Assembly: GCF_003073045.1 (NCBI RefSeq)
Contig: NC_037590.1
Location: 14,142,091-14,206,090 of the forward strand
Direction of reading: 5' to 3'
Length of the DNA stretch: 64,000 nucleotides
Source: Pomacea canaliculata
Taxonomy: Eukaryota; Mollusca; Gastropoda; Architaenioglossa; Ampullariidae
Shown: positions 37,501-49,300 of the stretch, piece after piece
Numbering within the stretch: position 1 is the first letter of the stretch
Layout: each line of letters opens with the position of its first letter
The notes under the pieces: generated by a model
Seen by the model: only the letters and a program-made list of their open reading frames with translations
Told to the model about the DNA's origin: nothing
The model's database searches: none
Made by a program: the position numbers and the translations under genes

Positions 37501-38500
37501 ACTATTTTCCCAGTGTAAACAAAGACTTTTACACATCTTTTCACTCTAGTGAACTGACAGTTCTTTAAACTTATCATGGACAATGAACATACTGACAAAG
37601 AAGTAATCAACTCTGCATCACCAAAATAAAACTTTTGCACAACCTATAAACATCATTCTGCAGAATCAAACAGGTACTACAGCAAGGTATTTTTACAGGA
37701 AACAGACTGCAAAACTGGTAAACTACATGTAGCAAGCTACAATCGATACCACCATATGAATTATAAAAATCACAACAACTCAACTGCTCAGTTATAAGAA
37801 AAGAAACAGGGTAATTGACAATAGGCCCTTTCAAGAGAGGTTACAGCAGGCAATGAACTTATTATGAGGTCACAAGCATGGACATGAGGCAAGCACAAGA
37901 AATAAATTAAGCAAATATGCTGAAGCAAGCACCTAGCCTATGCCAGCATGCCAGCCTTTAACACAGGACAGTAAACTCTGAATCTTAGCTCCCACTAGTT
38001 GTATCTTCAGTCTCTGATTTCGCTAGCTCGAATCTCAAGTAAAGCAAGAGTTTAAGCCCAGCATACTTCTTTTTCACATTCACTTTTCTAAAGCAGATAA
38101 ACCAAAGAAATTTACTCAAAGGTTCAAAAGACTTCTTCTGACAGAATTAATGTACCCAGTCTTTAATAATGCCAGATCAGTTCATACACCTTCACAGGTT
38201 TCTTATCACAGTTCCACAATACACATGCATTTTGTCTTTACACTTATCTTTAAGCGATTACATTTAGCCACAAGCTTTCACTTCATAAGAGAGAAAAAGT
38301 AAAATCAAATCCATTTGTTATTATCCTTTGATAACCTGTCCAAAACTGCCTGAATGCTAAAATACTGGATGGATTGAAGTTTTTTCTTCCTTTACTGGGT
38401 GACCTGTGCCATACTAAAAGTGTTTAAGCAGCTGTTGGAGTATGGCATGGATTTGTGGGCAAAAACAATGTTGCCAAGTCTGTGTCTGTTCAAGTGGAAA
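31507..38500. other. convergent 3' region between DNAJC22 and RNF41
   Basis: Both genes end here, so much of this AT-rich 7 kb is probably 3' UTR. AATAAA-type signals occur on both strands. Apart from the hAT MITE at 37,042-37,227 I recognised no gene or element. The overlapping open frames on the minus strand at about 33,437-33,863 match nothing I know. Confidence 0.4.
37042..37227. mobile_element. 186-bp non-autonomous hAT MITE with exact 8-bp target duplication
   Basis: The element starts CAGTGGTTCTTAACC and ends with its exact reverse complement GGTTAAGAACCACTG. It is flanked on both sides by ATCTAGAG (37,034-37,041 and 37,228-37,235), an 8-bp target-site duplication as made by hAT transposases. 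The interior has no coding capacity and is rich in GGGTTCGG words. Perfect termini and an intact duplication suggest a fairly recent insertion. It lies downstream of the RNF41 stop, possibly inside its 3' UTR. Confidence 0.9.
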
Positions 38501-41500
38501 TTATTCTACCCCATGTGCAAAGATCATGACTAGTCCTGGTTCTATGATGAGGTCATCTGGCATGTGCTGGTTTTCACAATACATCACAACCACAGCTTGT
38601 TTGCCTGTTAATTAAAAAAAAATGTTCAGAACCATACTAAAAATGTATAAAGCAGTATAAAGGCAGAACATCACAACTGACCAGCAGCTTCCCAGGACAC
38701 TGCTTTTTTTAAATCTTTAAATTTCAAACAAAATAGGTAAACTACTTAAATCTAAATCCAATGTCAAAAGCAAAATTAACCACAGGTAATAATATATCAT
38801 GCCTAAATCCTAAGTGCAGTTATATGCTGAACACTTTTCCCCTCATGAATGGACTGCATCAACTTTCTCTTTTCCAACTGGATATATTTGATATGAAAGA
38901 CTTAAGTAGGAACAGATTGTTATATTTAAATTATCATTTCAAAGTAATAATTCCTATGGTAATTTTCTGAAATTATAAAATATGATCCTTGACAATATAT
39001 ATCACAGGTGAGGTCCATTTTCTGAGCATTTTTAAAATTAGCATGTTACTCTTTGTTCTATTTTCTGTTTTCCTTCACATAAAAGGCTAAAATATTGCTA
39101 GGTAATGGGTTATTATTTCTATTAACAGAACTGCAAGAAGATACCTGGAATTCGTTTGGCCACATAGTTTTCATACTGTCTCCGGTTGAGCTGTCGAGTC
39201 TCCAAAGTGCTGAGGCCGTTAGGCCATCTCCTCTCATGTGCATTTTCCATCAACTCATTCACAATATGTGTTGGACATCCACTGTCTATAAGAGCACGCT
39301 TGATGACTGCCTGCAGAACAGCATCAGGTGTGGAGATCATGCCACCCCATCGAGTGACTCGAGCAGCCTGAAGGCTTGCAACCCACCTAACAGAGAAAAA
39401 AACAATGAAACTAAAAAATCCAGTAAGAAGCACAGTAAAGGGAGGAGCAGATGGGTCAAGACTGTTTAGAACATTGCAGAAAGGTGGAGATCTACTTACC
39501 AGTTGCGAACAGAAAATCATGCTGCCAAAACAGTGACAAGCCACACCTCTTTCTAAAGATAAGAATTTCTACTAAATTTGATTATTGAAACTCCTTGAAA
39601 ATAATATTATTGTGAAATATAATTATTTTGCTTTTTTAAATGGACAATGTGGTGACCAAAGGAGACATCTGACCTGAAAGGGAGATGTCCTCATTGAGTT
39701 AAGCCATTTATTTCAAAATATAAATGAAGAGCAAAATGTCTGTTGCTTTATTCTATTTAACTGTTAAAGTTACCTGATTACATCTTCATTTTCCATTGAC
39801 GCTTGAATTTCTCGAATGCGTGGATTACTAACTCGCATTGACCGCATTAGTTCCTACACACATAATACGTAGCATATTACCACATGTGCAACAGAAGCCA
39901 AGTGACTGTGCTTCAGACAGAGATCATTTGTTGATGAAGAGGAGTGCAGCATCCTAATTATCAATAGTATCTAAATAATGCAAATGCTCATATAGCCAGA
40001 GACAATCAACCTACTATTGGAAGATGCATAATACAAATGTTGTTCACATTAACTCCTGTCAATTAAACAACAAAATAGCTAAGTGAAAAAGTGACAAAGG
40101 AAATTTCTGATAAATTGCAGATAAATTAAACTTGCACATTAAGCTTCAGTCACTACCTTCAGCAGCTGTATTTCTCGCTTCTGTTCATTCAGTTGTAACT
40201 TGGACTCGATGATCTCACTCTGCATCTCTGCCATCTTTTGCTGATGACTGCTAACCAGACTTCTCAGCTCTCGCACACAGTTGTGTTCCTAAATGTGGCA
40301 TTGGGGATACAATAAAACATCAATTAGAAAAGGATATCTAAATGCATAAAAACAGGTCTTAGCATTTGCAACACACGACTGCTGTAGCACTTCTCACTCG
40401 TGCATGTTGTTTAGTAATGGATCATATTTGTCCCTGCATGTATACCTCAATCAATTTAAACCTTACACGGGAAATCAAATTCCCATATACATACCTTTAA
40501 CTCATCTTTTGGGATAACTAGTCCACAACCCTCTTGACACTGTACTGGTTTTTTGGGATTGTGCTCACATTCCTGCAAGTGAGAGGGGAGAGCATCCAGC
40601 TTGACAATGGCAGTACAGCCATACACTGCATTGTCACAAGCAATCTGAAGTCTTGATAGTAAGTTTCGCAGGATTCGAGGGGCAGGTTTGAGCTGATTAA
40701 AGGTGATGGGGCTTCTGTCTACCGGACAGGTTGGTTGCCTAGTGAGCCACTCCTGAATGCATGATGCACAAAACGCATGTTCACATTGTGGGGCCTGTAA
40801 AATAAAAATTAATGATAATCTAAATATATACTTTAACATTCCAGTTGTTATGTAAAATTTTATTCACACTTTGCATGCTTAATACAGCTATAGTATAATC
40901 AAAATTAAACTGGGATATGTAGTGTAGTGAAACTGTAATCAATTTGAACGATGTCTCCTACCCTTTTCAGTGTTCATGACATCTTGCCACCTTTACAATC
41001 TTTCTCTCTCCCTTATTATCATTAGAGCAATTTCTGAGGTCAGAACCACACAAACAAGATGATTTGATAACCACTATGTTATCTAATTGTTCACTCGCTG
41101 CCTGAAAATGACAAAGACAGTTACCACACTTTTTTTCATAAGAACCATCTGTGATCTACCTAACTAGTTGGTAGTCAAGTATACCAACAGAACTCTGTTA
41201 ATGATTGATCCTTTTTTATCACCATCATAGCCCAGCCCAATGGCAGAGTGGTAAAGGGTTTGCTACACATGACAGGTTTATAAGCAGTTTTTTTAATTAT
41301 TTTATGCAGGAAAGACCCAGATCTGTCAGTGATTGTAAGCTTAAAGGAATTGAGATTCAAATACCATTAGTCTTAGTATGTTGGTCTGATGATGATCACA
41401 TTGTTTGAATCTTTTGTGGGACTTTTCTAATGCTGATAATAATATTTTTTGTGTTAAACATTTAAAAGTGATCTGACAAGTGGAGTGGACTTTGATGATG

Positions 41501-42121
41501 TTCTCATGAAACAATGACTTTTTATTTGGTGATGCTATGTGCTCTGTATGATTGTATGAGCTGGTAAACCATCTCATAGACAATATTTTCTAACACAGTT
41601 GAATTTCATTATCATGATAATGTCTAATGCCAAGTTTGTTCACCAGAGGCACTGTCCTCGCTTAAGGACTTTGAACCCAATTTATGCCTCCTTGAGAGAT
41701 AATTGCATTTTTATGCTAATGGACTGTCTCAGTTTGGTGAAGCCTGGTAGCTTATTGATGTTGTACTCCTTATGTTGCATATCCCTCTGGTTGTTCATTT
41801 GAAAAAAAAAGGAGAAAAAAAGAAGAGAAAATGTACAAGTTTAATATTAAGCTGAGAATAAAGTCACAGGAAGTCCACTGGCAGATCTGTGTTATGATGA
41901 GGGCAAGAACATGTGCTGTCAAATACTGCCTGTAGGTTTTGTACAGTGTGGCAAACCACTAAATTAAAGATATAATGGCATAAAATCAAACTTCATGTTA
42001 AAAATAGGCATTATGAAGTTCAAGCAAATACCTGAAGTGGTTCTTCCATCACACCACTGCATATTGGACAGATCAGTTCTTCATCCACTTCACCTTCAAA
42101 TCTGACTATCTCATAACCCAT
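38501..42121 (-). CDS. RNF41: RNF41 / NRDP1 E3 ubiquitin ligase, complete
   Basis: Six coding exons join without a break: 42,032-42,121; 40,495-40,794; 40,157-40,288; 39,774-39,853; 39,145-39,386; 38,501-38,604. They total 948 nt, or 315 residues, against 317 in human. The RING finger (Cys18, Cys21, Cys34, His36, Cys39, Cys42, Cys53, Asp56) has the Asp as last ligand that is typical of NRDP1. A zinc-binding segment follows (CDNAVYGC, then CQEGCGL), then a coiled coil (about residues 135-180), and the C-terminal USP8- and substrate-binding domain (ARVTRWGGMISTPDAVLQAV; IMIF-type C-terminus ending HGVE). NRDP1 ubiquitinates ErbB3 and other receptors, BRUCE and parkin, and is stabilised by the deubiquitinase USP8. 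An acceptor (TTCCAG) 7 nt before the ATG implies an upstream non-coding exon. No frame errors were seen. Confidence 0.97.
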
Positions 42122-42300
42122 GCTGTTCCTGGAAAAATTAAGCTGATTTTTAAAACGGGCTTCTAGTCAAAAATGTCAAATAAAACCTGAAAGCAGTGAG
42201 AGGAAATGATATTTGTCTTACAATTTGTGATACTGACAATATAAATCCAACAGAAAAATTCAGACTTAAAGAAGCAAGTTTAATAAGGAAGTACACTAAT

Positions 42301-42480
42301 AAACTTTATTAATAATAATGAACACTTATATAGCACTTTTCTGATTTGCTCAAAGCACTTTACAGAAAAGCTGTACAGAAATAAACTGAACCACCAGCAA
42401 CCATGCACCCATATTCACATATAACAGACATGCTCACTTCTACAATAGAAATACCTACTCATATACAAAGTAAATACAGA
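42301..42480. repeat. dispersed repeat of the 'TATATAGCGCTTT...CAAAGCGCTTTACA' type
   Basis: The text AACACTTATATAGCACTTTT followed by CTCAAAGCACTTTACAG matches a short motif that I recall as dispersed in many marine invertebrate and fish genomes. It lies in the 5' intron of RNF41. Its right edge is not clear and it may extend to about 42,790. Confidence 0.45.
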
Positions 42481-44273
42481 CACACGTTAGGTCAGACTCA
42501 TGGTCAGGACATGGTCGTAGTAAAAGTTGCTGTGTCTTAAGTTTAGGCTTACAGGTGATAAGAGAATCAGAGTTATGAAGGCTGATAAGTAATCTGTTCC
42601 CAGTTGATGGGTTTGTTAGGAGAAAAACCTCAGTCTATTTGTTGTTCTCTTAGTTAGTGGGACTCGAAAAAGCTTGAAGATTATGAAGAAGTTTTGCAGG
42701 TGTATAGATTGGAGTGAGTTCAGGAGGTGCCAAGAACAGACCCAGAAATGGCAGAGTAAGTCATAGGTATAGTCTTGCCTTCGCTACATTATTTCATGTA
42801 TATTTTTCGCTGTCCCTTGCTATTCTCTTTTAAGAATAAATGTATGAGCTATAAAATTAAATAACACTCATCAAGCTCAAGCCATAAAGAGTCACTTTGA
42901 GAGTGGGTTATCTTATAAATAAAGCAGAGTTTAGTGATGACTGTGTGTGTGTTTGGTTCTGGTTGATACAAAATCCACACCATCGTATATCCTATGCTGA
43001 CCAAATTTGGGAAGAATACTTCTTACATGTACTGCTGGAAGGACAGTGATAATGTTGGGACTGTATAATTTGTTATGGCTAAAACTGAAGAAAATCAATA
43101 TAAAAGAGCAAACTTTGACATTACTAGTATGCTACACTGAGCAAATTTTGACAAGGATGTAATCTGATAAGGTACCCTATAAGAATGAAAGTAAAAGAAA
43201 AAAAGGATCAAGGGAGCATACAAGTGAGACAGATTCTGTGTGAGAGAGAGTTATGTGATGAAAAAAGGTACTATAACAGATTTTATTTCACAAAATGCTA
43301 CTTCCCTCCTTTTTGATCTGTTTAGCCATCCCACATAATGATAAAAAATCTCTGAAGACATCATCCTTGCACCACAATACAATGTTTATCTCCCATTCAC
43401 TTTAAACAGCATGTCCCCTTTGCAAATTGCACCAAAACAAAAAAAGGCCTGTCAACAACAAGCGTTCTGCTCAAAGTGTTTCCTTTCCACCGCTTGCACT
43501 CTTTTGCAGTATTTGGACCTCCTCTGGAATTCCCAGTGCACTTATGGCATACACTATCACGTGGAACTTTTAAAACATACCAGCCTTTTTTGCAAAATAT
43601 TTAACAGATTGACTCCCTTGTGCACGATTTAGAGATAAATATATATGTTGTGTGCAATGAGTAGCTTTGAGCTAGAACATGAAGGCACAACATAAAAATT
43701 ATCATTATTAAATATAAGAATATAAGTATTTAGGTGTTTCACTACACTCTTATCAAACACATAATTACTCAATGGAATAGGTTTGTTTCAAATAATGTGG
43801 CAGATTGAAAGGTTTGAAACAGACTACTTTTTTCAGTTTTGAAAAAATAAGAACCAAAAACAGATGACTTACAAAAAGCGAATGAAGCCTAGAAATAGAA
43901 CTATTGTTTGGGGAGTTGGGTTATAATATTATTACAGTGTTATTCGCCACTCTTTACCTGTTATATACCTGTGAGGTTACATGAGGTTACGGACTATAGT
44001 AAATACCGTTCGACTATTTTGGCAAAACTAAAAGTTTCACTGAAATGTCTTGTCAATATTACTAAGCTCAGGTTGTCATACTTTTCTTCGCAACGTTAAG
44101 AAACTGATCGACAAAAATTCGACTACAACAGTTAGGCCTCTGTTAAATATTTAGACAGATAAACGTTTACAACTACTCTGTCAGTTAGCGAGTTATCAAT
44201 AACTTCAGACGGGCCATCGGTTTATGTATTATCTATATTGAGAATGGAAACAAATTGTGTCGGTTCCACTTAC

Positions 44274-44480
44274 CTTAAAAACCTAGGAACAAAAGGTTAT
44301 GAAATGACAAAAGCTATTTTCCTCGTGGCAGACTGTGAATCAGATCCTTACATACAAAATAACAACATAATGCCCCTGGAATGCTCACAGCAACTGAGTC
44401 TTTATGGTGCGCAGGCGTTAAGGGGACATCACTTCCAAGGAGTTACGTTGCTTCCTCTTACAAATATTTTGTTTTCTTCC
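44274..44480 (-). other. putative non-coding first exon of RNF41
   Basis: A consensus donor AAG|GTAAGTGG lies on the minus strand at 44,273/44,274, upstream of the RNF41 coding exons, where a 5' UTR exon is required by the acceptor just before the ATG. The upstream edge is unknown; 44,480 is a guess based on CpG-containing sequence with an ETS-like core near 44,430. No start codon in RNF41 frame is expected here. Confidence 0.35.
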
Positions 44481-46340
44481 GTGGTTTTCGATGTGGTGGG
44501 ATCAAAATTAGTATGTAAATGAGTCCATCGGTGTAATTAGAAAATTCTTTGTTGTCATATTTAGGTACTAAAGGTATTGTGGTTGTTTCAATCAGGGTGC
44601 CTTTATCAATGTTTGACACCGGATAACATCCTTCTGAAAAAAAATCTTTGCCATAAAATGAATAAGGCTGCTAATCTAGTATGACAATTTTTTAATGGCT
44701 TTGAAACAATCTAAACCATAGGAAACATGGGTTTCGTTTGCCCATCCAGAACCACGATCAAACAATTAAGGTAGGGCAACTGAAGGGTCTAAAGTAACTG
44801 AATCCTTCAAAAAAAAATGTTTAAACTATACACAACCATATCAATACCAGGTTTACAAAGACAAAACAACTTGTAAAATAATATATAACTGTACAACTTT
44901 AGCAGTAAGAAACTAATATTAGTACCTAAATCTAAATAGAAATCTAGAATAGGGTAACTTAAGAGATCTGGCAACCAGTACAGTACCTCACCATTGCGGA
45001 CTTGGACACCGAGAACAAGGGACCACAACAGGAAAAAAGTGCACTAGAAACAGTAAACAATAACAGTGGCATTATGAAGCAGCAACCCTCCTACACTTCC
45101 CTTTATTCTAATCTCTTACCCATCCCCCCACCGTGCAAAATCACCTTTAAACAGAAGCACTTTTACCTCCCAAAGTCAAATATGCTGTATATGAACTATA
45201 CTACTAATTGGCATTATCTTTCTGTGAAGAAAAAATGCATTACTTAAGTGGATCCACACACCATGACTCTCATCTGCAAATCATAATCTTAAAGGATGAA
45301 ATAAAGGTATCCACTCAAGTAAGGCATTCTAATGTTTTGGGGAGGTGTTTTCTTCCCTGTTGCCTTCATGTTAGGTAGAAACAAATTTAGCTAGCATTTC
45401 AAGAAATAAATACTTTAAAAAACTAGTCCACATATGATCATGGTCAAAACATTGCCCCCATATAAAGGGATAAGATTATTCCAAAGCTCACATAGACTGA
45501 ATGTCACATGTATGAGACCGTCACCCTTTTTGTTAGTGCTTTTGTCTATAGTGCTGGTATGGTTTCCAGGAGGCCCGGAGTGAATGGACAGGCTTACACT
45601 AGCAAGAAAAGTAGTTTTGAATTCAAGGAAATTTAAATGTTTTGACTTCTCTGAGTTTGGAGTCTTAGCTTTTTCAGAATAACTGGGTCCAATTGTATTA
45701 TAGAAGGACTGTTGACACCATGATATAACACTAAAAAAAGGCTTTAGAGTTTGAAAAGGGTTAGATCAGTTTAAAATATCTACTAACCCTAACTCTTGTA
45801 ACCCACACTCCCATTTCTGATTGTATTTCATCGCATCCATAAACCTTCCAAAAACTTTATTTGTAATAAAGGTTAGTTTCAAGAAAACTGCATGCATAGG
45901 AGGAAAGTAAAGACTTTTATAAAGTTTCTGAAACATATCTGCTGTGTTAAAAAAAAAAAGAATTTTTTTCTGCTTCGAAACTCTATTTTCACACAAGCCC
46001 ACAGGTGCATACACAAAATACAAACAATTTTATCTTACAAAGAAAGAAATTTATTATATGTGTATGTCATATTTTTTTGGCATTTATTTATAGGTTACAT
46101 CAGTAACAACATTCAATTCTCCATTTTCCTCTCCTGACACTTCTGTGTAATGATTATTCTCAAAGATATACAGTTTTCATGATTAAAGCACTCTAAAAGA
46201 TCCCTCTAATATTCTAACTATTCTGATTTCCTGTTAGTCCTTAATCATAAAAAATATATTAATTCAAAATGTATATAAATATTGACGACTGCGGTGCACA
46301 ATAGACCACTGATGCACCTTGTCTCTACAATGTCCCACCA
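44481..46340. other. intergenic interval between gene B and RNF41
   Basis: AT-rich sequence between the stop of gene B and the inferred RNF41 promoter. No exon, repeat family or RNA gene was recognised. Confidence 0.4.
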
Positions 46341-49300
46341 TCAGTCTTTTGCTTGCAATATTTTGATATGTGTTACATTTCTTTGGTTTCTTTTTTTATC
46401 ATCCTCCATATCAGCCAAGCCATGTGAAATATCATACATGGAAACTACAGATGGCCTCTTTACCATGAAGACATCATGTTCCCTAAGAGAAGAAAATAAA
46501 ATCAGTATTATGCAGTCTGCAAATGTACTGTCCTTGGTCAAGATGACCACTTTGCTGAAAGTTGAAAAACCAAAGGCTGTTTTTATATTTTTTTACAGTA
46601 CAAAAATACATAAATTGTCTAGCATTTCTGATTGGCTGAAACATAAACATATGCATCAAGCTGTCCTATTTCTATTTGCTACTAATTAAACTTCTGGATA
46701 GCAGAACAGTCAAGAGTGTTGTCTTGTTAACTATTTCACCATCTTTCCTTCCTCATTTTGTCCTTCTGTTTTAATCAAGCACTGTCACCACTTGCTGTCT
46801 CCCTTAAAAATTTGGTTTAAAAGTTAATGTGGAGGTGTACTTGACCATGAAGCCATATGGCTTTACCGTTCTAGAACTGCTAAAAATGTACCAGATGTTC
46901 CAACTCCTACCACGTCCCACTGACTGGGAGTAGTGTTTAATATGGAAACTGGCAGTAATTACAGAAGTGTACCTGTCATTGGTCTTTGCATCAACTTCTT
47001 CCTGAAAACAAACATACGGTTATCTGGTAAATTGTGTCTGTTATTAGTGCAGTCATTAATCCAGTTGCTTATTAAGCATACAATATTATGTAATAAAAAA
47101 GTAATCAATCAAGTGTTACCTATCACATAATATTACAAATTTTGGGAGACATTTTAATGACAATTTGCTAACACTGGTGTTTCTTGCAGGTCAATCATTT
47201 GTAGGAAATATTTTGAATAAATCCTTTCTCCAGGTAAAGTGTAGTTTAGAGTTAGAATCAATTTATAGCAAATGCTGACTACTTAAGGGTTTAAGATCTT
47301 AACCAAGCAGAATTTTATTAACAAATGGCCGAGTTCCGTTTTCTATTTTCCTCCATCTGAGTAAAAAGTTTTCTTCAAGGCAAACTACAGGGTACAGAAT
47401 GAGAAATAAGAAAAAGCTGGCATGTTGTGTACTACACAGACATATCTTTTTTAACGTATGCTATTAATTCATTTACTTCTTGTTTGGCACTTCATTATGT
47501 TTCATATATTGTTTTGCATCTATTCATTTTTAATTATTTAATATTAAATTATCTATTGACTTTATAAGCTGATTGCCATCTGAGAAATTCAGCATGATCT
47601 TCATCCATGGGGTTATAGGCAAAACCATGAGGAGTAAAAGCCTCTGCAGTCTTCTTGTCCAATGATAGAGTAGTCAGATGTAGATTTTCAGCTCTAGTGA
47701 CAGTCCCTGATCTTGCATTGGCAGGATTGAATTTGTCCAGAATGTCTTGAATGTTTTCTGGGCTCACATGAGGTACATAAGACTTTTTACACGGAAAAAC
47801 AACAAAAATCCAAATCCGAAACTCTCGGCGAAAATGACAGGACCTTGCAAAAATATACAGGTTTCAGTTCACATCTTGTTTTCTCGTGAATCTTTTACAT
47901 AAAGACAGAAGTGAAAGACTGCTACATGCCAGCAATTAAAGGCATGATTCACTTTTGGCCTTTAGTTACCCACTATAAGTTAGATACATTGCATTTCAGT
48001 CTTTACTAAAGATTACTTATATATCATGTTAATACTCTAAGCCTGAGTGCCCCCTAAAGTAGTCATAGCATAAACTCATTGCTCACTGTGGTGGTAGCAG
48101 CCTTTTATTACATATTTACCCTGTGAGTAATGAGTTTAAGCAAAACAATTCAGCCAAAGTGGACAGAGTTTGAAGCCAGGCAGTGGCCATGGGACACAGT
48201 GCCACTCTCCCTGTGAAATTAACATCCCTAACTCCTTGGCTTGCAGAACCTTTTTTTTCTGCTGTTCATGTTGGAAACTTTGGTTTTCATTGAAATAAAG
48301 AAGGTGCCTATGTTTACATACATATGTCAGAAATAAAAATTGAAAATATTTTTCTAATCAGCAGTTTTTCTAAGTTAAAAAACTTCAGATCTTTATTAGC
48401 AACCATTTTGCAAGCAACACCAATGAATGAGAATTTTTTGCAACTAGAACATACAAAGAACATGTAGTTATGCATACACTTTCTTACAATGCTTTCAAAA
48501 AATAATATGCATAGAAGTTTTTCAATGATAAGTAGCAGGCTTGAGATTAATGCAAGCAAACAAATTTCAACTATTCTTCATTAGTGAAAGGGCTACATTC
48601 CTAGAGAGTTTCTTAGGAAATGTAGTCTTAATGAAATTGAACAGTGAAAAGCAACTGAATTAGCCAGTTCCTGCTTTATAGTGGTACCGAGTCCATTGCC
48701 TCTGTGTTGTTTCTACTTTTTTCAAATGTATTTATTTTCATTTACTGTCTAAATTAGTACAGATGAATCAAGGTTCTTAATTTTTGTTGGGGAGTATTCT
48801 CTTTCACATATTTTAAAATATGCTAAGCTGTTTAAACAACATGCTGGGCCTACTGATTTTAAAGCCTAATATTCTTCTTTAATATTCTTCTGTAGCATCT
48901 AAAAGATATTTTCCCTGCTCTTCAAAAAATCTTGCATTGGGTGCGCTTTTATTATCTTAAATACACCTTACAGTTTAGTAGTGGTTTATTTTTTGTTAAT
49001 CCTTTAGGAGCACAAGGGCTGAAACGCCAGCGTACTGAATTTGGGCGCCCCCCTCAGTTGGGCCCATGTGGTTTCGGCATCCTTTGCCTAGCTCTCTACT
49101 GTTCTTTTTCAAGTTTTCAAGCTTTTGTCTCCCAATTCTCCTCTCCCCCTTGGGGTTCCAGTCAAGTGCCTGCCTGGCATCAGTTGGTAAAGATCTGGAG
49201 CTTGCTGTTGATGGTGTTTGTCACTCCAGGTTTCAGAACTATACAGTAAGACAGCTTTCACATTGGTGTTGAAGATGCAGATCTTACTGCGGAAGGTTAA

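Noticed and set aside
41225-41290. tRNA-like A-box (TGGCAGAGTGG) that suggests a SINE
   Set aside because: No B-box at the expected distance, no duplication at the ends and no tRNA fold could be drawn.
46282-46689. 135-codon plus-strand frame with a hydrophobic segment
   Set aside because: It is the opposite-strand shadow of the last exon of gene B, which is supported by a strong acceptor and matching phase.
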